A DNA stretch of 16,949 nucleotides from JBBTCJ01 sp038043285 (lineage in GTDB: Bacteria > Planctomycetota > Phycisphaerae > UBA1845), in NCBI GenBank assembly GCA_038043285.1, contig JBBTCJ010000139.1:1-16949 (forward strand), written 5' to 3'. Below the pieces are notes generated by a model. The model was not told where the DNA came from, ran no database searches, and saw only the letters and a program-made list of their open reading frames with translations. Shown here piece after piece: positions 1 through 6,509 of this stretch; within the stretch, counting starts at the first letter, position 1, and each line of letters starts with the position of its first letter. Position numbers and translations under genes: made by a program.

Positions 1-2
1 GA

Positions 3-37
3 AACGCCACGACCGCCCCGAAGGACGGTCGCGTGGT
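3..37 (-). terminator. Possible terminator hairpin after tRNA-Pro
   Basis: Read on the minus strand, just past the tRNA 3' end, GACCGTCC and GGGCGGTC pair (one T-G wobble) around a TTCG tetraloop. CCACG/CGTGG extends the stem after a two-base bulge. The run that follows (CGTTTC) is only weakly T-rich, so this could be an intrinsic terminator or simply a processing hairpin. Confidence 0.45.
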
Positions 38-44
38 AACCCAA

Positions 45-119
45 TCGGGGCGACAAGATTTGAACTTGCGACCTCTGCGTCCCGAACGCAGCGCTCTAGC
101 CAAGCTGAGCTACGCCCCG
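45..119 (-). tRNA. tRNA-Pro (anticodon CGG)
   Basis: The minus strand folds as a complete 75-nt tRNA. The acceptor stem CGGGGCG/CGCCCCG is perfect and is followed by discriminator A at position 45. The D-arm contains TAGCTCAG, and the T-loop TTCAAAT is closed by a five-pair stem with one G-T wobble. The anticodon stem is CTGCG/CGCAG with loop TTCGGGA, giving anticodon CGG, which reads the proline codon CCG. The C1 start and CGGGGCGTAGCTCAG beginning are typical of bacterial tRNA-Pro. The 3' CCA is not encoded, because TTGG follows the discriminator, so it must be added by a nucleotidyltransferase. Confidence 0.95.
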
Positions 120-132
120 TACTCTTGCCCGT

Positions 133-161
133 ACCTTACGCATGATCTGCGGGGTCGTCAA
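133..161 (-). promoter_or_regulatory. Candidate sigma70-type promoter of tRNA-Pro
   Basis: On the minus strand TTGACG (161-156, five of six matches to the -35 consensus) is followed after exactly 17 bases by TAAGGT (138-133, three of six matches to the -10). Initiation about seven bases further on would give a very short leader before the tRNA at 119. The spacing is good but the -10 is weak. Confidence 0.5.
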
Positions 162-183
162 ACGCTGAACGAGGGCCCATAAT
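155..183 (+). promoter_or_regulatory. Candidate promoter of the carbinolamine dehydratase gene
   Basis: On the plus strand TCGTCA (155-160, four of six matches) is followed after 17 bases by CATAAT (178-183, five of six matches). The leader to the chosen start at 240 would be about 50 nt. The -35 region overlaps the -35 of the divergent tRNA promoter. Confidence 0.4.
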
Positions 184-239
184 CAGACCGCCGCGTCGCC
201 GGTCAGGGCTGATGGTTGGCGAACATGAGGTCCAAGGAC

Positions 240-581
240 ATGTCCGATCTGGCGAACAAGAAGTGCGCTCCGTGTCGAGGCGGTGTTCCGCCGCTGACGC
301 CGGCTGAATGCGAGCCGCTGCTCCGCCAACTTTCGCAGTGGACGCTGGAGAGCGGACACCATCTGACGAAGACGTTCCCGTTCCCGAATTTCGCCCGGGC
401 GCTGGCTTTTGTAAATCGCGTTGGACGCATCGCGGAAATCGAGGGGCATCACCCCGACATTTACCTATCCTGGGGCAAGGTTCGACTCGACATCTGGACG
501 CACAAGATCGATGGGCTGACGGAAAGCGATTTTGTTCTCGCGGCCAAGGTTGAGCGCGCGCCGACGGGCGCGGGGTCGTAG
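240..581 (+). CDS. Pterin-4a-carbinolamine dehydratase (PCD/DCoH family)
   Basis: A 113-aa cytoplasmic protein. The family dehydrates 4a-hydroxytetrahydrobiopterin to quinonoid dihydropterin, recycling the cofactor of aromatic amino acid hydroxylases, and in some bacteria it acts in other pterin chemistry. The signature is clear: EIEGHHPDIYLSWGKV in the centre, with the two active-site histidines, then VRLDIWTHKIDGLTESDF near the C-terminus. The N-terminus has the CxPCRGG-PPL element common in bacterial members, and the length is normal for the family. I chose ATG 240 because the protein then begins MSDLANKKC, like its relatives, and GAGG lies 9 bases upstream. TTG 216 and ATG 225 are in-frame alternatives. 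No phenylalanine hydroxylase gene is visible nearby, so the symbol phhB is withheld and the physiological substrate is unknown. Confidence 0.92.
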   Translation: MSDLANKKCAPCRGGVPPLTPAECEPLLRQLSQWTLESGHHLTKTFPFPNFARALAFVNRVGRIAEIEGHHPDIYLSWGKVRLDIWTHKIDGLTESDFVLAAKVERAPTGAGS

Positions 582-1099
582 TCTGAGCGGTCATCCCACC
601 GAGGCCTACCTGGTCACGGGCGCGATCACCGGCATCGGGAACACCCCGGGCGTTTTAGGTGTAGCGTCGCGGTTCATCCGCGGCGCGTTCCACAACGCAA
701 AGCAACGCGCCGCCCACGAAGGGCGACGCTACGCAAAAACAGAAGACGCTTCGGAGGTCGGGAACTCGTGCCGCTTTCCCACTCGATCGTGTTATCGGCC
801 CTCGACTCCGTCGGTCCGCGAAGGGTCCACCGGCGTCGCGGCAAACCGCATCCGCAGCACCAGGGAATCGCCGGGTTTGGTAGGGGTTTCCCCATCGGCT
901 CCTCGCCGTCCGATCGTTTCCGCCGTCCGATCATCGTGGTGAGAACGATGCGCAACTAAGACCACACACCCCGCCGTCGATAGTAATGATACGAAGCTGA
1001 CACGAGCCGGCAGGGTCGTGAACGGATGTTCTCCGTGCCTGCCTCCGGAAGCGGCTTCTTGTAGGGCCAACGTCCGGTCCGGAGTAACTTGCTCGAGAG
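582..1099. other. 518-bp gene-free interval with one palindromic element
   Basis: No reading frame here has a ribosome binding site together with family resemblance. The only strong structure is the palindromic repeat at 661-732. The sequence just before the cyclase gene (about 960-1099) contains no convincing promoter, apart from an AT-richer patch around 980-995, and shows no recognisable c-di-GMP riboswitch. Confidence 0.7.
661..732 (-). repeat. Palindromic interspersed element, copy 1 (72 bp)
   Basis: The ends are perfect 10-bp inverted repeats, GTAGCGTCGC (661-670) and GCGACGCTAC (723-732). A second nested inverted repeat, CGGCGCGTT (681-689) and AACGCGCCG (704-712), lies inside, so the element can fold into one long interrupted hairpin. 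A related copy in opposite orientation lies at 8455-8527. No transposase is encoded. It resembles REP- or MITE-like non-autonomous repeats. Confidence 0.8.
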
Positions 1100-2338
1100 A
1101 TGGATCCCCGCGCACTTTCTATCTATCTGAAGTGGCCGCTACTCCGGTTTGGACTGATCGCCGCCGGGCTTATCTTCGGCGTGGAACTGATCTTGATGTG
1201 GGCGCTTCCCTGGATCTTGCCGCCGGGAGCGCCCTACTGGATCGGAGCAATCGTTGACGCATCAGCGCTGGCGGTGATTTGTGGACCACTCCTGTGGTTC
1301 ACGTCGGTTCGGCCGGTGCGGCGTTTGGCCATACTGGCCGCCGGGGAGTATGTCCAAATCCTCGACCACGCGGCTGACGCCATTATCGTCATCGACGAAA
1401 AGGGGCGGATCGAGACCTTCAACGCCGCCGCTGAACGCGCGTTCGGCTACGCGGCGAAAGAGGCGTTGGATCACAACGTTTCGATGTTGATGTCCTCACC
1501 GCATTCCCAGGATCACGACGGGTACTTGCAGCGATACTCGCAGACCGGCGTTCGCCACGTGATCGGCATGTCTCGGGAGGTCGTGGGGAAGCGCAAGGAC
1601 GGGCGCGAGTTTCCCTGCGAGATTCACGTCAGCGAGCTGCGAACCGCGGGACGGCGTCTCTTCACCGGCATTGTCCAGGACATCTCGGAACGCAAGAAGA
1701 AACAGGCCGAGCTTCAGGAATACTGGGACCAACTGGCCACAAAGAATGACGAGCTGGAAACATTGGCCCAGCAACTGGCCGACCTGAATACCGAGCTGTC
1801 ACGGACGGCGCGGCACGACGGTTTGACGAACTTGCTGAACCGCGGCGCGTGGGAAGAAGGGGCGCAACTCGAACACGAGCGGCACCGGCGGTACCGACAT
1901 AGGTACTCGATCCTCATGATCGACGTGGACCACTTCAAGCTCTACAACGACCAGTACGGTCATCCGGCGGGCGATCGCTGCCTGCAAAGGGTGGCCGAAG
2001 CGATCCGGCAGTCCTGCCGCAACGTCGACCTTGTCGGGCGCTACGGAGGCGAGGAGTTCGTGGTGCTGCTGCCGGAGACGGAGCTTTCCGATGCGCTCGT
2101 TGTGGCGGAGCGCGTTGTCGTCGCGGTTCGATCGCTGAACATCCCGCATGAACGGAGCAAGACGGCGTCATGCGTCACCGCCAGCGTCGGGGCGGCCGGC
2201 TCGTCGTCCACAGAAGGCTTCGAACCGATCGTTAAGGCGGCCGACGACGCGCTCTACGAGGCGAAGAAGTCCGGACGCAACCGCGTCGCGACCGCAACGC
2301 AAGTTGAGCCGATGGTTGCGGCGACAGCGTCGAAGTAG
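1100..2338 (+). CDS. Membrane diguanylate cyclase, PAS (FixL-like) - GGDEF
   Basis: A 412-aa inner-membrane enzyme predicted to make c-di-GMP from two GTP. Domains in order: two transmembrane helices (about 15-37 and 45-70) with almost no periplasmic loop, a PAS domain (83-195), a short coiled-coil linker (198-235), and a GGDEF domain (236-397). The active-site motif is GGEEF (316-320). RNVD (307-310), exactly five residues upstream, matches the RxxD inhibitory site, so product feedback is expected. The PAS segment closely resembles the haem PAS of FixL. H139, R145, H153 and R159 align with FixL H200, R206, H214 and R220, suggesting an oxygen- or haem-gas sensor; this is inferred from the motif only. 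ATG 1100 has only a poor Shine-Dalgarno site (GGAG 15 bases upstream). The gene precedes the two-kinase operon by 275 bp and may be transcribed separately. Confidence 0.95.
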   Translation: MDPRALSIYLKWPLLRFGLIAAGLIFGVELILMWALPWILPPGAPYWIGAIVDASALAVICGPLLWFTSVRPVRRLAILAAGEYVQILDHAADAIIVIDEKGRIETFNAAAERAFGYAAKEALDHNVSMLMSSPHSQDHDGYLQRYSQTGVRHVIGMSREVVGKRKDGREFPCEIHVSELRTAGRRLFTGIVQDISERKKKQAELQEYWDQLATKNDELETLAQQLADLNTELSRTARHDGLTNLLNRGAWEEGAQLEHERHRRYRHRYSILMIDVDHFKLYNDQYGHPAGDRCLQRVAEAIRQSCRNVDLVGRYGGEEFVVLLPETELSDALVVAERVVVAVRSLNIPHERSKTASCVTASVGAAGSSSTEGFEPIVKAADDALYEAKKSGRNRVATATQVEPMVAATASK

Positions 2339-2445
2339 CCACGCGTTGCGGAGTTTCGCCCGATCGCGGCTCCGGCGATGCGCGACGTTTCGGCGGCGGA
2401 GGGATTATCGCCCCCTGCGTTTGGGAGTTCTTTGCTGAGAGCCAC

Positions 2446-2462
2446 TCTCCCCCAAGGGGAGA
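2446..2462. repeat. Short perfect hairpin in the cyclase-kinase gap
   Basis: TCTCCCC (2446-2452) and GGGGAGA (2456-2462) form a 7-bp stem with a 3-base loop. It resembles the hairpin at 15456-15473 read on the other strand, so both may belong to one dispersed family. No T-run follows on the plus strand. The rest of the 275-bp gap (2339-2613) holds only a Shine-Dalgarno site next to the kinase start. Confidence 0.5.
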
Positions 2463-2613
2463 TGGGGCTTCAGGCACAGTCTCGCCCGCCGTGCCCCAAA
2501 CACCGATGAACGATCAGGAAGCTCCGACTTTTCTTGGTCACGTCGGACGGCAGCGCAGCATGACCCTCGCACGTCGGCTCCGAGTCGCACGTGCATGACG
2601 CGGGAGTCCAGGG

Positions 2614-4590
2614 ATGTCGATTCGCTCCAAGGTGTCGTGGTTCACGGTCGGCGTTTCCGCGACGCTGGCGGTCACGACCTATCTGGTCCAGCACTTCATC
2701 ATGCTTCCCGGTTTCGTGCAGGTCGAGCGCAACGAGGCGCTGGACGACGTGACCCGCTGCGTCCACGCGCTCGAGCGCGACGCGGAGTTTCTGTCCTACT
2801 CCGCCAACGACTACGGGGCATGGGACGACACCTATCAATTCATCGAGGACCGCAATGAGGAGTATGTCAAGGAAAATCTCATTCCCGAAACGTACCAGAA
2901 CATGAAGCTTGACGTGTTTCTGTTCGTCCGCAAAGACGGGGCGCTGGTGTGGGGCAAAGTGCGCGGCGACGATGGGAAGGAGCTTGTCGACGCACCCGAC
3001 CTGTTCGCGGAAATCGCCCGTGCGGAACATGTCCTGGTAAATCATGCCAACCCGGATTCCAAGAAGCATGGCGTGCTGACCACGATCCGCGGCCCCATGA
3101 TTGTCGGTTCAGCGGCGATCACCACCAGCAACCGGGAGGGCGAGGTGCGCGGCGCCGTCATTACCGGCAGGTTCATCACCGACGAAACCGTGGAGGAGCT
3201 ATCGCAGCGCACGCGGGTATCCTTGCAGCTCTTTCCGGTCGAGAGCATCCCCGAAACGGACCGCTATGCGGTATCGCACCTCGCCGACGGCGGGACGTGG
3301 ATGGACCCTCAAGATCCCGACACGCTCCGCAGCTTCCAGTTCGTCAAGGACATTCATGCACTTCCCGCAATGCTTCTTCGAGCGGACCTTCCGCGTTCGA
3401 TCAGCCAGCGTGGGCGAGCGGCGGCGGGACTGGCAGCGGGAACCGGAATCGTGGGCGGAGCGGCCTTGATGGCGGTCATGTGGGTCGTCCTGGCCCGGAT
3501 GATCATCCGACCACTGACCCGCGTCACCGAGCACGCCGTGCGGGTGGGCGCCGACTATGACCTCCGCGCTCGGCTGAACATGCAGGAAAGCGATGAGATC
3601 GGCATTCTCGCCACTGAGTTCGACCGGATGGTCGATCGCCTTGCCCAGTCGCAGAGACAGCTTCTGGACGTGGCCCACCACGCAGGACGGGCGGAGGTGG
3701 CGACCAACGTCTTGCACAACGTCGGCAACGTGCTCAACGGGGTCAACGTCTCCGCCCAGATCGTCAGCGATAAAGTGCGAAACTCCGAGGCCAACACCCT
3801 CACCCAGGCCGCCAGGGTGTTGAACGAACACCAGAACGATCTGGGGGAGTTCCTGACCAAGAACGATCAGGGGCGTCAGTTCCCGGGATTCCTGACCGAA
3901 CTTGCCGCCCAGGTCACCCGCGAGCAGGAGACCGTCCTGCGAGAAATGCACTCCCTGACCGCGGCCATCGAACACATCCGCAACGTCATCGACTCGCAAC
4001 AACAGCACAGTCAGTACGGGGCGCTGCTGGAACCGGTCGAGCCGGCGGAACTGGTTCGGCAGACCGTCGAGCTGAGCGCCGAATCGCTGAAACGGCACGG
4101 CATCGACGTGCAACAGGAATTGGAGCCGATGGAGGCCATCCCCCTGGACCGGCATCGCATCCTGCAAGTTCTGGTCAACCTATTCACCAACGCGGTCAAC
4201 TCCGTGAAGCAGGGGTCGCGGGATGGGCGGCGGATCACGCTGAAGGTTTCCCGCCTCCGCGAAACGGATCGCGGGGGTGTTTGTTTCCGCATCGAAGACA
4301 ACGGCGTCGGCATCGCCCCCGAGAATCTGGATCGCATCTTCGCCTTGGGCTTCACCACCCGAAACGACGGTCACGGCATCGGACTACACGGCGCGGCCAA
4401 CATGGCCCGGGAGATGGGCGGATCACTCACCGCCCGGAGCGGCGGACTCGGATGCGGCGCCGTCTTCACGCTGACCATCCCGGTCACGGGCGCGGAAAGT
4501 CCTTCGGACAGCGTGAGGGCAGCCCGATCGGACGAACGCGTCCTGCCGGCTGGATTGACGTCAGAAGTACCCGACGCCCGCGTGGTTTGA
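2614..4590 (+). CDS. CHASE4-HAMP sensor histidine kinase, first of a tandem pair
   Basis: A 658-aa membrane kinase. Domains in order: TM1 (about 7-29); an extracytoplasmic CHASE4 sensor (about 33-258) with the signature YGAWDDTYQFIED at 67-79; TM2 (about 269-296); HAMP (about 293-346); a non-canonical dimerisation/phosphoacceptor domain with LHNVGNVLN, where H368 is the likely phosphorylated histidine; and an HATPase_c domain with N-box N526, G1 box EDNGVGI (561-567) and G2 box GHGIG (586-590). A 35-residue tail of no clear fold follows. The start is supported by GGGAG seven bases before ATG 2614. The kinase gene downstream begins 14 bp after the stop, which indicates one operon. Codons 360-604 are encoded by DNA identical to that gene, whereas the sensor halves differ. 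The CHASE4 ligand is unknown. Confidence 0.94.
   Translation: MSIRSKVSWFTVGVSATLAVTTYLVQHFIMLPGFVQVERNEALDDVTRCVHALERDAEFLSYSANDYGAWDDTYQFIEDRNEEYVKENLIPETYQNMKLDVFLFVRKDGALVWGKVRGDDGKELVDAPDLFAEIARAEHVLVNHANPDSKKHGVLTTIRGPMIVGSAAITTSNREGEVRGAVITGRFITDETVEELSQRTRVSLQLFPVESIPETDRYAVSHLADGGTWMDPQDPDTLRSFQFVKDIHALPAMLLRADLPRSISQRGRAAAGLAAGTGIVGGAALMAVMWVVLARMIIRPLTRVTEHAVRVGADYDLRARLNMQESDEIGILATEFDRMVDRLAQSQRQLLDVAHHAGRAEVATNVLHNVGNVLNGVNVSAQIVSDKVRNSEANTLTQAARVLNEHQNDLGEFLTKNDQGRQFPGFLTELAAQVTREQETVLREMHSLTAAIEHIRNVIDSQQQHSQYGALLEPVEPAELVRQTVELSAESLKRHGIDVQQELEPMEAIPLDRHRILQVLVNLFTNAVNSVKQGSRDGRRITLKVSRLRETDRGGVCFRIEDNGVGIAPENLDRIFALGFTTRNDGHGIGLHGAANMAREMGGSLTARSGGLGCGAVFTLTIPVTGAESPSDSVRAARSDERVLPAGLTSEVPDARVV
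3691..4424. repeat. 734-bp perfect direct repeat, copy 1 (kinase core)
   Basis: Every base from 3691 to 4424 matches 5691-6424, an offset of exactly 2000 bp. Weaker similarity continues outside: four mismatches in 3664-3690 plus the bases just before it, and single mismatches at 4425, 4436, 4458 and 4470, until similarity ends near 4482. It covers the phosphoacceptor and most of the ATPase domain. Confidence 0.97.
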
Positions 4591-4604
4591 GGCACGGTAA
4601 GAAT

Positions 4605-6509
4605 ATGTTGATTCGAGCGAAAATCCTTCTCTTGCTGGCCGGGGTGTTCCTCACCTACATGGCTGCCGCGCAGGCGATTCAACGTCTCGTGGTGCTCCCG
4701 GGCTTTACTTCGCTGGAGCGCGACGAGGCTGCGAAGGATCAGGATCGCTGCACGGAGGCGATTCGGCGGGAAATCGAACTCATGTCCGACGCCCTGCACG
4801 ACTGGTCGGCGTGGGACGACACGTACGAGTTCATCGTAGATGAGAACAAGGCCTACAAGACCAGCAATCTCATCCCGGAGATGTTCTCCAACAACAGGCT
4901 CAATCTGGTCTGTTTTCTCGATCTGGAGGGTCGCATCGTTTGGTTCGGCGCCCATGATCTCACCACGATGGACCCGTTGGAGTTCAAGGCATTCTCGCAT
5001 CCGTACATGGATCCCCATGGCTCGTTACTCGACATCAAGGAGCCGTCGGACTCCGTGGACGGGATCATGCTGACCGAACATGGACCGATGCTTGTCGTCT
5101 CCCGACGCATTCTTCACACCAACAACGACGGTCCGGTTCGCGGAACCATGATCCGGGGAAGGTTGCTGGGACAGGAACAAATCAAGCAGATTGCGGAGCG
5201 GGCGCACGTGGACATGACCCTGTCGACGATTCCCGGTCGAACACCGCCGGAAGCCGCCTTCGCCGTGGAACAGCTTTCGTCGGGCACGCCGCCGGTCATA
5301 CGCGAGGCCAAGGACAGGAAGGCTCTTCAGGTCCGCTCGGTGCTACCAGGCGTTGACGGCAAGCCCGCGTTGCTGATGACCTTGCGAATCCCGCGAGATA
5401 TCTCCGCTCGCGGTAGGACGGCCATCAACGTCGCGCTGGCGTCCGATTTCGCGGCCGCGCTGGTGATCTCGCTGCTGCTGTGGGGGGCGTTGCGGCGCAT
5501 CGTCATTGGTCCGCTGACCCGGCTGACGAACCACGCGGCGATGGTGGGCCGATCCGGCGACCTTTCGAGGCCCATCGCTTTACGCCGGCGCGACGAAGTG
5601 GGAACGCTCGCCGACGAGTTTGACCAAATGATGATATCGCTGGCCGACTCCCGTGCTCAGTTGCTGGACGTGGCCCATCACGCGGGACGAGCGGAGGTGG
5701 CGACCAACGTCTTGCACAACGTCGGCAACGTGCTCAACGGGGTCAACGTCTCCGCCCAGATCGTCAGCGATAAAGTGCGAAACTCCGAGGCCAACACCCT
5801 CACCCAGGCCGCCAGGGTGTTGAACGAACACCAGAACGATCTGGGGGAGTTCCTGACCAAGAACGATCAGGGGCGTCAGTTCCCGGGATTCCTGACCGAA
5901 CTTGCCGCCCAGGTCACCCGCGAGCAGGAGACCGTCCTGCGAGAAATGCACTCCCTGACCGCGGCCATCGAACACATCCGCAACGTCATCGACTCGCAAC
6001 AACAGCACAGTCAGTACGGGGCGCTGCTGGAACCGGTCGAGCCGGCGGAACTGGTTCGGCAGACCGTCGAGCTGAGCGCCGAATCGCTGAAACGGCACGG
6101 CATCGACGTGCAACAGGAATTGGAGCCGATGGAGGCCATCCCCCTGGACCGGCATCGCATCCTGCAAGTTCTGGTCAACCTATTCACCAACGCGGTCAAC
6201 TCCGTGAAGCAGGGGTCGCGGGATGGGCGGCGGATCACGCTGAAGGTTTCCCGCCTCCGCGAAACGGATCGCGGGGGTGTTTGTTTCCGCATCGAAGACA
6301 ACGGCGTCGGCATCGCCCCCGAGAATCTGGATCGCATCTTCGCCTTGGGCTTCACCACCCGAAACGACGGTCACGGCATCGGACTACACGGCGCGGCCAA
6401 CATGGCCCGGGAGATGGGCGGATCGCTCACCGCCCAGAGCGGCGGACTCGGATGCGGTGCCGTCTTCACCCTGACCATCCCGTTTACTCCAGCGGAGGCT
6501 CGTTCATGA
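4605..6509 (+). CDS. CHASE4-HAMP sensor histidine kinase, second of a tandem pair
   Basis: A 634-aa membrane kinase with the same plan as its neighbour: TM1 (about 6-27), CHASE4 (about 30-265) with HDWSAWDDTYEFIVD at 65-79, TM2 (about 277-299), HAMP (about 300-350), phosphoacceptor H371 in LHNVGNVLN, and a complete HATPase_c domain ending in TLTIPF. The sensor half is clearly related to the first kinase but diverged throughout, while the kinase core is the same at DNA level. It lacks the C-terminal tail of its twin. The open frame extends upstream into the first kinase gene, but ATG 4605 is chosen because TM1 then follows directly, with GAGG 12 bases upstream as a weak ribosome site. The stop overlaps the response regulator start as ATGA, so translational coupling and a shared phosphorelay are likely. 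Confidence 0.94.
   Translation: MLIRAKILLLLAGVFLTYMAAAQAIQRLVVLPGFTSLERDEAAKDQDRCTEAIRREIELMSDALHDWSAWDDTYEFIVDENKAYKTSNLIPEMFSNNRLNLVCFLDLEGRIVWFGAHDLTTMDPLEFKAFSHPYMDPHGSLLDIKEPSDSVDGIMLTEHGPMLVVSRRILHTNNDGPVRGTMIRGRLLGQEQIKQIAERAHVDMTLSTIPGRTPPEAAFAVEQLSSGTPPVIREAKDRKALQVRSVLPGVDGKPALLMTLRIPRDISARGRTAINVALASDFAAALVISLLLWGALRRIVIGPLTRLTNHAAMVGRSGDLSRPIALRRRDEVGTLADEFDQMMISLADSRAQLLDVAHHAGRAEVATNVLHNVGNVLNGVNVSAQIVSDKVRNSEANTLTQAARVLNEHQNDLGEFLTKNDQGRQFPGFLTELAAQVTREQETVLREMHSLTAAIEHIRNVIDSQQQHSQYGALLEPVEPAELVRQTVELSAESLKRHGIDVQQELEPMEAIPLDRHRILQVLVNLFTNAVNSVKQGSRDGRRITLKVSRLRETDRGGVCFRIEDNGVGIAPENLDRIFALGFTTRNDGHGIGLHGAANMAREMGGSLTAQSGGLGCGAVFTLTIPFTPAEARS
5691..6424. repeat. 734-bp perfect direct repeat, copy 2 (kinase core)
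   Basis: Identical to 3691-4424, same orientation and same codon phase in both genes. Flanking mismatches (for example 5678, 5684, 5690, then 6425, 6436, 6458, 6470) show that the identical block is embedded in older, partly diverged homology. Confidence 0.97.

Noticed and set aside
830..905. Possible c-di-GMP riboswitch before the cyclase gene
   Set aside because: GGCAAACC and a GGTAGGGG-like piece recall GEMM riboswitch parts, but the central conserved core and paired helices are missing and the order does not fit.
2506..2598. 30-codon frame between the cyclase and the first kinase
   Set aside because: No ribosome site before its ATG and a basic, unpatterned composition; probably chance.
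4281..4604. Upstream extension of the second kinase into the first kinase gene
   Set aside because: The added residues are an out-of-frame reading of the ATPase domain; ATG 4605 places TM1 directly at the N-terminus. The matching extension before the response regulator (6281-6505) is rejected likewise.
3691..6424. Assembly artefact as the explanation for the identical kinase cores
   Set aside because: The exact 2000-bp offset looks suspicious, but flanking homology with scattered mismatches and distinct sensor halves argue for real paralogues. Only long reads can settle it.
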